Shown piece by piece: positions 38,071 to 48,000 of a stretch of 64,000 nt of DNA. Every line of letters starts with the position of its first letter. Within the stretch, counting starts at the first letter, position 1. A model generated the notes under the pieces. The model worked only from the letters and a program-made list of their open reading frames with translations. It ran no database searches and was not told where the DNA came from. Origin of the DNA: JAAFIP01 sp963775085 (GTDB lineage: Bacteria > Pseudomonadota > Gammaproteobacteria > Burkholderiales > Burkholderiaceae_C); the NCBI GenBank assembly GCA_963775085.1, contig CAVZHO010000020.1:90398-154397 (forward strand), given 5' to 3'. The translations under genes were made by a program, and so were the position numbers.

Positions 38071-38148
38071 AAATTATCAACCTTTTGCCCGCAAGCTGTC
38101 CATACTCCGGCTTGTCCATTCTTACTTATTGATTGAAGGAGCCATTCC

Positions 38149-39114
38149 ATGAACCTGATCCGCCGTACCCTCATTGCCTCTGCGGCCCTGGCTTGTATGC
38201 AAGGTGCCTGGGCTTGGACTGACAAACCCGTCAAAGTGTTGGTGCCTGCGCCAGCCGGTGGCACGATGGACGTGGTGGCGCGCATCGTGGGCCAGCAGCT
38301 GTCAGCGGACATCGGGCAACCGGTGGTCATTGAAAACCGCCCAGGGGCAGGTGGCGCGATTGCCATTCAGGCCTTGTTGCAAGCGAGCGCCGATGGGCAA
38401 ACCATCATGATCACCGCCAGCAATGTGCTGACCGAAATCCCGCACGTCATGAAAACTTCGTATGACACCCTCAAGGATGTCAAACCGATTGCGACGATTG
38501 CGCGCGCAGGCCTGGTGCTGGTGGGCGGAGCCAATTTGCCTGCGGACGACCTGAAAGGTTTGGTGAGCTACCTCAAGGCCAACCAAGGCAAGAGCAGTTT
38601 TGCGTCCTACAGCGCGGGCACCATCTCGCACTACTCTGGCATCATCATGAACCAAAAAGCCGAGCTGGACATGCAGCACGTACCCTTTGCGGGTTCTCCG
38701 CCAGCCCTGCAGCAGGTGATGGGCGGCCAGATTCCCATCATGTTTGACGGCATCGTCACCTCCATGCCGCAGATCAAGGCAGGCAAGCTCAAGGCCTACG
38801 GCGTGGCGGCCAAGGCACGCTCGGCGCATTTGCCCAATGTACCCACGATGGCTGAGCTGGGCTACCCTGAGCTGGACTTCAGCAACTGGCTGGGTGTGGT
38901 GGGGGCCAGCGGCCTCAGTGCCGACGTGACCGCCAAGATCAATGCCGCCGTGCTCAAGGCCGCCTCGGCACCCGCCATCAAGGATCGCCTCAATGCCGTG
39001 GGCTTTGAACCCAACCTCAATCTCACGTCAGCCGAACTGAGCCAGTCCATGAAGGTTGATTTTGAGCGCAATGCCGCCATCGTCAAGCAGTTTGACATCA
39101 AGCTCAACCAGTAA
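38149..39114 (+). CDS. Bug/TctC family periplasmic binding protein
   Basis: A solute-binding protein of the tripartite tricarboxylate transporter class, 321 residues. Signal peptide MNLIRRTLIASAALACMQGAWA, then PVKVLVPAPAGGTMDVVARI, QPVVIENRPGAGGAIAIQAL and GLSADVTAKINAAVLKA. These proteins bind carboxylates and related small molecules. No TctA or TctB membrane gene is nearby. First gene of a cassette with tauD, BKACE and qor genes; GAAGGAG precedes the ATG. Confidence 0.93.
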   Translation: MNLIRRTLIASAALACMQGAWAWTDKPVKVLVPAPAGGTMDVVARIVGQQLSADIGQPVVIENRPGAGGAIAIQALLQASADGQTIMITASNVLTEIPHVMKTSYDTLKDVKPIATIARAGLVLVGGANLPADDLKGLVSYLKANQGKSSFASYSAGTISHYSGIIMNQKAELDMQHVPFAGSPPALQQVMGGQIPIMFDGIVTSMPQIKAGKLKAYGVAAKARSAHLPNVPTMAELGYPELDFSNWLGVVGASGLSADVTAKINAAVLKAASAPAIKDRLNAVGFEPNLNLTSAELSQSMKVDFERNAAIVKQFDIKLNQ

Positions 39115-39143
39115 ACGATCAGCCACTGCAACAAGGCCTCGCC

Positions 39144-40022
39144 ATGACTGCTACTGCATTGACCCACCACGCCATTCGCGTCCTGCCCCTGACATGCGCG
39201 ATCGGCGCGGAGTTGCAAGACATCAATCTGGGCGAGGCTTCGCGCAGCGACGCGTTGTTTGCCCAGATCAAGGCCTTGCTGCTCAAGCATAAGGTGCTGT
39301 TTCTGCGCGACCAGTCCATGACCCGCGCAGAACACGTTGCTTTTGCACGCCGTTTTGGCGAACTGGAAGGCCACCCGGTTGCGGGCAGTGATCCCGACTA
39401 CCCCGGCCTGGTGCGCATCTACAAATCTCCCGATGCGCCCAATGACCGCTACGAAAACGCCTGGCATACCGATGCCACCTGGCGCGAAAAACCGCCGATG
39501 GGGTGCGTGCTGCGCTGTGTGGAATGCCCGTCGGTGGGCGGTGACACGATGTGGGCCAACATGGCCCTGGCGTATGAAAACCTGCCTGCACTGGTAAAAG
39601 CGCAGATCGCCGGGCTGCGCGCGCGCCACAGCATCGAGGCCAGCTTTGGCGCGGCCATGCCGATTGAAAAACGCCTCGCCCTCAAGGCCCAGTTTCCCGA
39701 TGCCGAGCATCCGGTCGTACGCACCCACCCCGACACTGGCGAGAAGGTGCTGTTCGTTAATAGTTTTACCACCCATTTCACCAACTTTCACACGCCCAAT
39801 AATGTCCGCGTGGGTCAGGATTACACCCAAGGTGCGAGTGCTTTGCTGCAATACCTCATCAGCCAGGCCCTGATACCTGAATACCAGGTGCGTTGGCGCT
39901 GGTCGCCCAACGCCGTGGCGATCTGGGACAACCGCTGCACACAGCACTATGCCGTGATGGACTACCCACCCTGCCACCGCAAGATGGAGCGCGCAGGCAT
40001 CATGGGCGACACCCCTTTCTGA
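39144..40022 (+). CDS. TauD/TfdA family 2-oxoglutarate-dependent dioxygenase
   Basis: 292 residues. The Fe(II) triad is visible as H108 and D110 (AWHTDATW) and H268 (WDNRCTQHYAVMDY), with the 2-oxoglutarate arginine expected shortly after (CHRKMERAG). The N-terminal block LFAQIKALLLKHKVLFLRDQ is typical. Probably hydroxylates, and may thereby cleave, the imported substrate (TfdA and TauD break C-O and C-S bonds this way). The substrate cannot be told from sequence. Second gene of the cassette, 29 bases after tctC. Confidence 0.92.
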   Translation: MTATALTHHAIRVLPLTCAIGAELQDINLGEASRSDALFAQIKALLLKHKVLFLRDQSMTRAEHVAFARRFGELEGHPVAGSDPDYPGLVRIYKSPDAPNDRYENAWHTDATWREKPPMGCVLRCVECPSVGGDTMWANMALAYENLPALVKAQIAGLRARHSIEASFGAAMPIEKRLALKAQFPDAEHPVVRTHPDTGEKVLFVNSFTTHFTNFHTPNNVRVGQDYTQGASALLQYLISQALIPEYQVRWRWSPNAVAIWDNRCTQHYAVMDYPPCHRKMERAGIMGDTPF

Positions 40023-40046
40023 CCTTTCACCAAAGCGAGATCTGCC

Positions 40047-41117
40047 ATGAATTTCCTTGATGGTTCCCTGTTTCCCGAGAATCAGCCGCCCCTCATCATT
40101 ACCGCCGCGCCCTATGCGCCTTCGTGGATTCCCTCCGATTTCCCTGAAGACATACCGGTCACTATCGAAGCGCAAATTCAAAAAGCAGTGGACTGCTACA
40201 ACGCTGGCGCGGCCGCACTGCACCTGCATGTGCGCGAACTCGACGGCAAGGGCAGCAAGCGCCTGTCCAAATTCAATGAACTGATCGCCGGTGTGCGGAC
40301 GCGTTGCCCAGACATGCTGATTCAGGTGGGTGGCTCGATCTCATTTGCACCCGAGAGTGATGGCGCTGCGGCCAAGTGGCTCAGCGACGACACCCGCCAC
40401 ATGCTGGCCGAGCTCGATCCCAAGCCCGACCAGGTGACCGTGACGGTGAACACGTCGCAGATGAACATCCTGGAACACATGGCCTACGAAGACATCGCGG
40501 GTACGTCGATGGAAGACCCGGCGGTTTTCAACGCCTACAAAGAAATGACCGTGCCCGCCCAACCCGGATGGGTCGAGGAGCATATCCGCCGGCTCACTGC
40601 CGCAGGCATTCAAAGTGCCTTCCAGTGCTACAACATCAACAGCTTTGAGTCGGTGGAGCGGCTGATGCGCCGGGGCGTCTATAAGGGCCCGCTGGTGCTC
40701 AACTGGGTGGCTATCAGTGGCGGCATGGATGCCCCCAACATTTACAACCTGGCTAACTTCGTGCGTGCCACGCCGGACGGTGCGGTACTGACGGTGGAGA
40801 GCTCGATGCGCAACGTACTGCCCGTGAACATGATGGGTATCGCCATGGGGCTGCATGTACGCTGCGGCATTGAAGACAATCTGTGGCAGCAAGACCGCAA
40901 GGCCAAGATGGGCACCGTGCGCCAGGTGGAGCAGCTGGTGCGCATGTCGCGTGACTTTGGCCGCACCATTGCCGATGGCCCCAGCGCCAAGCGCATCTGC
41001 CAAATCGACAGGTTTTACGCCAGCACCGAAGAAAGCCTGGCCGCGAATGGTTTTGCGCCCAACCCGGCGGGGGGTCACCAAGGCTTCCTGCGCAAGCGCG
41101 AACCCCTGCCCGCCTGA
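40047..41117 (+). CDS. Beta-keto acid cleavage enzyme (BKACE, DUF849)
   Basis: 356 residues. These zinc enzymes condense a beta-keto acid with acetyl-CoA and split it into a new CoA ester and acetoacetate. The zinc HxH is in AALHLHVRELDGKG, with IQVGGSISFAPES, TVTVNTSQMNI and the C-terminal MGIAMGLHVRCGIEDNLW. Following a dioxygenase, it suggests that the pathway forms a beta-keto acid. Third gene of the cassette. Confidence 0.93.
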   Translation: MNFLDGSLFPENQPPLIITAAPYAPSWIPSDFPEDIPVTIEAQIQKAVDCYNAGAAALHLHVRELDGKGSKRLSKFNELIAGVRTRCPDMLIQVGGSISFAPESDGAAAKWLSDDTRHMLAELDPKPDQVTVTVNTSQMNILEHMAYEDIAGTSMEDPAVFNAYKEMTVPAQPGWVEEHIRRLTAAGIQSAFQCYNINSFESVERLMRRGVYKGPLVLNWVAISGGMDAPNIYNLANFVRATPDGAVLTVESSMRNVLPVNMMGIAMGLHVRCGIEDNLWQQDRKAKMGTVRQVEQLVRMSRDFGRTIADGPSAKRICQIDRFYASTEESLAANGFAPNPAGGHQGFLRKREPLPA

Positions 41118-41139
41118 TCACTACAGAAAGAGCGCCCAC

Positions 41140-42111
41140 ATGGCCAAAGCAATCCGCTTTTACGAAACGGGCAACACGGATGTCCTGAAGCTGGAGACCG
41201 TCGAGGTTGGCGATCCCGGCCCCGGCCAGGCGCGTGTGCGCCATACCGGCATTGCGGTTAACTTCATCGATATTTACTTTCGCACCGGTCTGTATCCAAC
41301 AGCCTTGCCCAGTGGCCTGGGTTCAGACGCAGTGGGCATCGTTGAGGCAGTGGGCGAGGGCGTGAGTGACATCGCCGTGGGCGACCGTGTGGGTTACCTG
41401 ATAGGCCCCCAAGGTGCCTATAGCGATGTGCGGGTGATGCCCGCACAGTTTCTCATCCGCATCCCTGACGGCATCAGCGACAGCACTGCAGCCACCCTGA
41501 TGATGAAGGGCATGACAGCACAATACCTGTTTCGCCAGGTCTATCCGCTCAAGGGCGGCGAGACGATTCTGTACCACGCAGCGGCCGGCGGCGTGGGTTT
41601 GCTGGCCTGTCAGTGGGCTCGGGCCCTGGGCGTAACCATGATTGGCACCGTGAGCACGGACGAGAAAGCCGCGCTGGCCCAGGCCAATGGCTGCACCCAC
41701 ACGATCGTAACGAGCCGCGAAGACACCGTGCAGCGGGTGAAAGCAATCACCGGTGGCAAAGGCGTGCCGGTGGTGTTTGACTCGGTCGGCAAAGACACGC
41801 TGCACACCTCACTGGACTGTTTGCAGCCGCGCGGCGCGTTGGTCAGCAATGGCACCAGCTCGGGCCCGGTGGTGATTGACACCATGCTGCTCGCTGCCAA
41901 GGGCTCGCTGTGGGTCACTCGGCCAGCCATGATGCACTACATCATGCCGCGTGCCCATATGCTGGAGATGGCGGACGAGGTGTTTGGCATGGTGCTGGCC
42001 GGCAAAATTCAAAGCGAACCGGCCCAGACTTTTCCCTTGGCCGCAGCAGCAGATGCCCACCGCGCACTGGAGTCACGCAAAACCATGGGTGCGACGGTTT
42101 TGGTGCCTTAG
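41140..42111 (+). CDS. NADPH:quinone oxidoreductase, zeta-crystallin-like
   Basis: 323 residues of the medium-chain dehydrogenase superfamily without the catalytic zinc cysteines. Motifs: NFIDIYFRTGLYP, GLGSDAVGIVEAVGEG, and the Rossmann loop ILYHAAAGGVGLLACQWARA. Reduces quinones or alpha,beta-unsaturated carbonyls with NADPH. The start is the ATG at 41140, 22 bases after the BKACE stop. Last gene of the cassette before oxyR. Confidence 0.92.
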   Translation: MAKAIRFYETGNTDVLKLETVEVGDPGPGQARVRHTGIAVNFIDIYFRTGLYPTALPSGLGSDAVGIVEAVGEGVSDIAVGDRVGYLIGPQGAYSDVRVMPAQFLIRIPDGISDSTAATLMMKGMTAQYLFRQVYPLKGGETILYHAAAGGVGLLACQWARALGVTMIGTVSTDEKAALAQANGCTHTIVTSREDTVQRVKAITGGKGVPVVFDSVGKDTLHTSLDCLQPRGALVSNGTSSGPVVIDTMLLAAKGSLWVTRPAMMHYIMPRAHMLEMADEVFGMVLAGKIQSEPAQTFPLAAAADAHRALESRKTMGATVLVP

Positions 42112-42199
42112 CACATAGTGCCAGGGCTCGATGCAGAAATTCACCTCTGCACCCCCGCACAGGCACTGCATGCAAGGCGATGTTTGGTAAGCTCTATGC

Positions 42200-43237
42200 A
42201 TGACTCTCACCGAACTCAAATACATCGTCGCCGTCGCCCGTGAAAAGCATTTTGGCCGGGCGGCGGAGGCGTGTTTTATTTCGCAGCCCACCCTCTCTGT
42301 GTCAATCAAGAAGCTGGAGGAAGAGCTGGAGGTCAAGCTGTTTGAGCGCAGCGCCAATGAGGTGACGGTCACGCCGCTAGGCGAGGAGATCGTGCGCCAG
42401 GCGCAGTCGGTGCTGGAGCAGGCAGCAAATATCAAGGCGATTGCCAAGCGCGGCAAAGACCCACTGGCGGGGGCGCTGACACTGGGAGTGATCTACACCA
42501 TTGGGCCGTACCTGCTGCCCGCCCTGGTGCGCCAGGCGATAGCCTGCACGCCACAAATGCCGCTGATGCTGCAGGAAAACTTTACCGTCCGCCTGCTGGA
42601 GATGCTGCGCACCGGCGAGATTGACTGCGCCATTCTGGCCGAGCCTTTCCCCGACACGGGGCTGGCGATCGCGCCGCTGTACGACGAGCCGTTTATGGTG
42701 GCGGTGCCCAGCACGCATGCGCTGGCGGGGCGCAGCAGCATCAGCGCCGAAGAGCTCAAGCAGGAAACCATGCTGCTGCTGGGCACGGGCCACTGCTTCA
42801 GAGACCATGTGCTGGAGGTGTGCCCCGAGTTCGCGCGCTTTTCCAGTAACGCCGAAGGCATTCGAAAAAGTTTTGAAGGCTCGTCGCTGGAGACCATCAA
42901 GCACATGGTGGCCGCCGGCATGGGTGTGACGGTGGTGCCGCAACTGAGCGTGCCGAAAAGCGCTTTGCTCCTGCAGGCGCAGGTGCCAGCGAAGACAAAA
43001 GGCCGAAGTGCAACCAAAGCCAGCGCCCAGACTAAAAAATCCGTCGCACCCGCTGCGGCATACCCGGATGCCAGCGACGAGGCCTACGTTCGCTACATCC
43101 CGTTTGACGGCGAGGCGCCGACCCGGCGCGTGGCGCTGGCCTGGCGGCGCAGCTTTACCCGCTACGAGGCAATTGCCGCGCTGCGCAACGCCATCTACGC
43201 CTGCGAGCTGGCGGGGGTGCAGCGCTTGAGCAATTGA
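42200..43237 (+). CDS. oxyR: Hydrogen peroxide-inducible regulator OxyR
   Basis: A LysR-family activator. 345 residues with the N-terminal helix-turn-helix AAEACFISQPTLSVSIKKLE and the two redox cysteines at positions 199 and 208 (GHCFRDHVLEVC), the same numbers and spacing as in E. coli OxyR. A Lys/Ala/Ser-rich insert of about 35 residues (AKTKGRSATKASAQTKKSVA and on) lies in the C-terminal part, before YVRYIPFDGEAPTRRVALAW, making the protein longer than the usual 305-320. Its first 85 bases are duplicated at 36910. In related genomes I recall it following recG directly. Confidence 0.93.
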   Translation: MTLTELKYIVAVAREKHFGRAAEACFISQPTLSVSIKKLEEELEVKLFERSANEVTVTPLGEEIVRQAQSVLEQAANIKAIAKRGKDPLAGALTLGVIYTIGPYLLPALVRQAIACTPQMPLMLQENFTVRLLEMLRTGEIDCAILAEPFPDTGLAIAPLYDEPFMVAVPSTHALAGRSSISAEELKQETMLLLGTGHCFRDHVLEVCPEFARFSSNAEGIRKSFEGSSLETIKHMVAAGMGVTVVPQLSVPKSALLLQAQVPAKTKGRSATKASAQTKKSVAPAAAYPDASDEAYVRYIPFDGEAPTRRVALAWRRSFTRYEAIAALRNAIYACELAGVQRLSN

Positions 43238-43277
43238 GGGGTCGATGGAGGGGCAAATTCTTGATGCCCAGATTGCT

Positions 43278-43332
43278 GCTACGTATTTAATAGCTGCTAA
43301 CGTCCAGTAGGTGTGGACTACAGGCGTATTTA
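43278..43332 (+). repeat. dispersed 55-bp repeat, copy 8, at the mnmA stop codon
   Basis: GCTACGTATTTAATAGCTGC, TAACGTCC, then GTGTGGACTACAGGCGTATT. Its right edge (TATTTAATGG) contains, on the other strand, the TAA stop of mnmA. Confidence 0.85.
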
Positions 43333-44505
43333 ATGGTCAAACTGCGACATGGCAGCATGTGGCTCAACGTTAGACGCTATCACCCCACCGCCCAGGCAGA
43401 CGTCGCCGTCATACAGCACCGCAGACTGGCCCGGCGTAACCGCCCACTGCGCTTGCGGGAAGTGCAAGTCAAAACCCTGCGCGTTGGAATCAGTGAGCAC
43501 GCAAGGCGCGTCAGCCTGCCGGTAGCGCGCTTTGCTGGCGTAGCTGCCCTCCAGTGGCAGGGTGCCCGCGCACCAGCTCACGTCCTGCGCGTGCAGGTCG
43601 GATGATTGCAGCCAGGGGTGTTCGTGCCCCTGCACAACCCACAAAATGTTCCTGGCCATATCTTTGCGCGCCACAAACCAGGGCGCGTGGTCGCCACTGC
43701 CACGCTGGGCACCCTTTTCTTTCACGCCGCCAATGCCCAAACCCTGCCGTTGGCCCAAGGTATAAAAGCTCAGGCCCACATGCTCACCGATGGTGTGGCC
43801 CCGGTCATTCTTGATGGGGCCGGGTGCTTTGCTGATGTAGCGGTTTAAAAACTCTCGGAAGGGCCGCTCACCAATAAAGCAGATGCCGGTGGAATCTTTT
43901 TTCTTGGCATTGGGCAGACCAATCTCCTGCGCTATTCGCCGCACCTCGGTTTTGTGCAGTTCGCCGACGGGAAATAGCGTTTTGCAGAGCTGGGCCTGGT
44001 TGAGACGGTGCAGAAAATAGCTTTGGTCTTTAGCAGGGTCCAGGCCTTTGAGCAGCTCATACTTACCGGAGCCGGCGTGGTGACGCACTCGGGCGTAATG
44101 CCCGGTGGCGATCTTGCCCGCGCCCAGGCGCATGGCATGGTCGAGAAAGGATTTGAACTTGATCTCGGCATTGCACAAAATATCCGGGTTGGGCGTGCGC
44201 CCCGCCTGGTACTCGCGCACAAACTCGGCAAACACCCGGTTTTTGTACTCGGCAGCAAAGTTCACATGCTCCAGTTCAATGCCCAGTACGTCCGCCACGG
44301 CGGCGGCATCGACGAAATCGATATTGCTGGTGCAATAGCCATCGTTGTTGGAGTCGGCATCGCTCGAAGCGGGTCGATCATCGTCTTCCCAGTTCTTCAT
44401 GAAGATGCCAATCACTTCATGGCCTTGTTTTTTCAGCAGATAGGCGCTCACCGCAGAGTCCACGCCTCCGCTTAAACCGACGACGACGCGCTGTGGGTGT
44501 GGCAT
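43330..44505 (-). CDS. mnmA: tRNA 2-thiouridylase MnmA
   Basis: Thiolates U34 of Lys, Glu and Gln tRNAs. 391 residues: PP-loop VVVGLSGGVDSAVSAYLL, GIFMKNWEDDD, catalytic cysteines in NPDILCNAEIKF and DSTGICFIGERPF, and the C-terminal beta domain. Starts at the ATG at 44505; a longer frame upstream is rejected because the PP-loop normally starts within the first residues. The last codon is followed by a stop lying in repeat copy 8. Confidence 0.96.
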   Translation of the reverse strand: MPHPQRVVVGLSGGVDSAVSAYLLKKQGHEVIGIFMKNWEDDDRPASSDADSNNDGYCTSNIDFVDAAAVADVLGIELEHVNFAAEYKNRVFAEFVREYQAGRTPNPDILCNAEIKFKSFLDHAMRLGAGKIATGHYARVRHHAGSGKYELLKGLDPAKDQSYFLHRLNQAQLCKTLFPVGELHKTEVRRIAQEIGLPNAKKKDSTGICFIGERPFREFLNRYISKAPGPIKNDRGHTIGEHVGLSFYTLGQRQGLGIGGVKEKGAQRGSGDHAPWFVARKDMARNILWVVQGHEHPWLQSSDLHAQDVSWCAGTLPLEGSYASKARYRQADAPCVLTDSNAQGFDLHFPQAQWAVTPGQSAVLYDGDVCLGGGVIASNVEPHAAMSQFDH

Positions 44506-45064
44506 AGAGTTTGATTTTAGGGTGAGGGTTGGGGTGGCCAGCAGAAATTTGGCTGGAGATGCGGTCAAGGCAAATACGATAGAGGCTTTGTTACAATAAA
44601 TGAGTACTTTATAGCTCATTATTTATGCTTTATCTGAGCTTTTTACTTACGTGGCGAGGCGTGCAAAACCTTGTGTTATTCAATTTATTCATTGGGGAAT
44701 GCGCTATAAATTAGCGAGCATTCCTGGTACGGGTAGTTCCTGCCGCATGGATTGCTTAAACAGCAAATATGTAACATACGTGACAAAAAATATGGTAATG
44801 GGTCGTTTTTAATTGGTTGCAATCCCGTGCGTACTATGTGCATTGCTTCACGCATAGGGGGTATAAATCACGAACAGGTAGTGGCAAACAACCCGAAAAA
44901 CCGCGATGATATTGGGTGTTGGGCCAGATGTTGCATATTGCTCTATCTGGAGGTTAGAATTGGACGTACACCTGTGTCTCATTCAAACTACAACACTTAA
45001 AAGTTTGAATAGCTAAGCTGTCAAATCAATTTTTCATAAATCTTATTGGGGATTTTAAAGCATC
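44506..45064. other. AT-rich intergenic region before the giant repeat gene
   Basis: About 560 bases, visibly richer in A and T than its surroundings, with no convincing gene. A frame at 44752-45000 has no ribosome site and no family character. It contains the inverted repeat at 44981-45010 and probably the promoter and 5' leader of the repeat protein gene. No known riboswitch was recognised. Confidence 0.5.
44981..45010 (+). promoter_or_regulatory. inverted repeat in the leader of the repeat protein gene
   Basis: ATTCAAACT and AGTTTGAAT are perfect 9-base arms around a 12-base spacer, ending 55 bases before the ATG at 45065. Either an operator or a leader hairpin. Confidence 0.5.
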
Positions 45065-48000
45065 ATGAAACGCTTTGTTCTTACATCTATTGCAGCGGCA
45101 GCTGCATCCGCATTCAGCGTATCTGCACAAACACCTTCCACCGGTCCAGCTAACGCAGCACCCGGTGAGTGCTATGCAAAAGTTGTAGTGCCAGCGCGCT
45201 TTGAGACGCAAACCCAGCAAGTCGTGACGCAAGCCGCAGGTTCGCGCGCTCGTGTGATCCCTGCACAGATGGGCTTTAACGAAGTAGAAGAGGTTGTCAG
45301 CCCCGCTACCAAGCGCTTTGAGACGGTTCCTGCCACCTACAAGACCATTGAAGAGCAAGTTTTGGTTCGCCCTGCGACCAAGAACGGCGTTGTAGTGCCT
45401 GCCACGTACAAGACGGTGGACGAGCAAGTCCTGGTTCGCCCCGCTGGCAAGCGCACCGAAGTCATCCCTGCTACCTACAAGACCGTGGACGAGCAAGTCC
45501 TGGTTCGTCCAGCCACCAAAGGCGGCGTGGTAGTGCCTGCCACCTACAAGACCGTAGAAGAGCAAGTGTTGGTCAGCCCAGCTACCAAGCGCAGCCAGGT
45601 CATTCCTGCTACCTACAAAACTGTAGAAGAGCAGTTACTGGTTCGCCCGGCCGGCAAGCGCGCCGAAGTGATCCCCGCCACCTTCAAAATGGTGACCGAA
45701 GAAGTGGTTGCCCGCCCCGCTGGCAAGCGCAGCGAAGTAATCCCTGCCACCTACAAAACCATCGAAGAGCAAGTGTTGGTCACTCCAGCCACCAAGCGCT
45801 ACGAGACCATCCCTGCGACATACAAAACCGTCACCGAGCAAGTGCTTGAGACCCCAGCGACCAAGCGCTACGAGTCCATCCCTGCACAGTACAAAGACGA
45901 AGTGCAGACCGTGGTGGTGGTGCCCGCAGGCAGCCGCACCGAGCCGATCCCCGGCACTTTCAAGACTGAGACCCAGCAAATTGAAGTGACGGCAGCCAGC
46001 ACCCGCATCGAAGTGATTCCTGCCACCTACAAAACGGTGACAGAGCGCGTGGTTGCCAAGCCGGAGCAAAAGCAGATCGTTGTGGTTCCAGCAACCTACA
46101 AGACGGTAAGCGAGCAAGTCATTGACCGCCCAGCGTCGAGCCGTGTAGAAGTTGTGCCAGCCACTTTCAAGACCGTGTCGGAGCAAGTCATCGCTACGCC
46201 ACAGTCCGTGCGCTACGAGCCGATCGAGATCCCTTACAAAACCGTGACCGAGCAAGTCGTTGCCCGCCCCGCCGGCAGCCGTGTTGATGTGGTGCCAGGC
46301 ACCCTGAAGACAGCCACCGAGAGCGTGTTGGTGCGCCCAGCAGGCAAGCAGATCATCGCAGTACCCGCTGTGTATGAGACCGTGACCGAGCAAGTCCTCG
46401 TATCGGGCGCTTCTTACGAGTGGAAGCGCGGTAGCTCATGGATCAGTCAGGCTACCCAGGTGCGTTCCGCATCGAGCTTCTTGAACGCCAGCGGCCAGAT
46501 CGCTGCTAGTGGTGTGGGTGCTACGGCGGCCATTTCTCCAGAAGCACGCGCTGCTCTGGACCGTGCCCGTGCTACTTCTGGCACTTCTGGCTCTACCGCA
46601 ACCCGCGTCAATGGCTCGGGCGGTGTTATCACCTCCGGTGGCGTGAGCAGTGTAGCTGGTACCGTCGGCGGCGTCCAAGACGACGACGTGTTGTGCCTGG
46701 TTGAAATTCCAGCCCGTTACGAGACCGTGTCCAAGCGTGTTCTCAAGACCGCAGCAACCACCCGTGAAGTTGACATTCCTGCTGAATACAGCACCGTCAC
46801 CCGCCAGGTGCTGGACACCCCAGCCACCAGCCGCGAAGTGGCGATCCCTGCTACCTACAGCACGGTGACCCGTCAAGTGACGGATATCGACTCCTTGGTC
46901 GCACGTGGCTACAAGCTCGACAGCGCTGGCAACATCGTGACTGGCCCGAACGGCGAGCGTATTTTGCTGGCCTCTAGCGTTCGCGCCAGTGGTGCTTACG
47001 GTTCCGGTGGCGGTAGCGCTGGTTCCCTCGGTGCTGGTGCAGCCGGTGCAGGTGCAGCCCGTGCAGGTGCTGGTGGCGCAGCAGGTGCTGGTGGCGCAGG
47101 TGCTGTTGGTTCTGGCGCAGCCGGTGCAACCGGTGGCGGTGCAGCCTCTGGCCTGGTGGCTTACGTGCGTGAAGTGGTGGTTCCTGCCACCTATACCACG
47201 GTGAGCCGTCAAGTGGTTGACCAGCCCGCTGGCACCCGTGAAATCACGATCCCCGCGACCTACAAAACGGTCACCCGCGAAGTGATCGATACCCCCGCAT
47301 CTACCCGTGAAGTGGCGATTGCTGCTGAGTTCGGCACCGTGACCAAGCAAGTCTTGGACACCCCGGCCAGCACGCGTACGATCACCATCCCTGCCGAGTA
47401 CCGTACGGTGACCCGTCAGGTGCAGGACAAGGCTCCAACATCGCGCGAAATCCCAACGCCTGCGCAAACTCGCACGGTCTCCAACCGTGTGTTGGTCGTG
47501 CCCGCTAGCCAGCGCGAAATCGACGTGCCAGCCGTGTACAAGTCGGTCACCCGCCAAGTGGTCGATGTGCCAGCCAGCCAGCGTGAATTTGACGTGCCTG
47601 CCGTGTACAAGACCGTCAAGCGCCAAGTGGTGGACCAGGAAGCCAGCGCTCGCGAGATTGACATTCCAGCAGCCTACAAGTCTGTCAAGCGCCAAGTGGT
47701 GGAGAACGAAGCCAGCACCAAAGAATTTGACGTGCCTGCCGTGTACAAGACCGTCAAGCGTCAGATCGTTGACCAAGAAGCCAGCGTGAAAGAAACCGAC
47801 GTGCCAGCAGTCTACAAGACCGTGAAGCGCCAAGTGGTCGACACCGAAGCTACCGTGCGTGAGACCGAGTCGCCAGCCGTGTTCAAAACCGTCAAGCGTC
47901 AAGTCGTGGACCAGGAAGCCAGCGTGCGCGAAATCGACGTGCCTGCCGTGTACAAGAACGTCAAGCGCCAAGTAGTGGACAGCGAAGCCAGCATCCGCGA

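Noticed and set aside
36327..42111. Treating the higBA-AraC-catabolic block as a mobile element with its own integrase
   Set aside because: No integrase, transposase or terminal repeats were found, so only an insertion of unknown mechanism is proposed.
44830..44930. A possible cyclic-di-GMP riboswitch (CACGCATAGGGG and GTGGCAAAC near each other)
   Set aside because: The order and the paired stems of the GEMM fold cannot be drawn; resemblance is limited to short words.
44752..45000. An 82-codon frame in the AT-rich gap before the repeat gene
   Set aside because: No ribosome site, odd composition with scattered Cys and Ile, and no similarity I recognise. The region is more likely leader and promoter.
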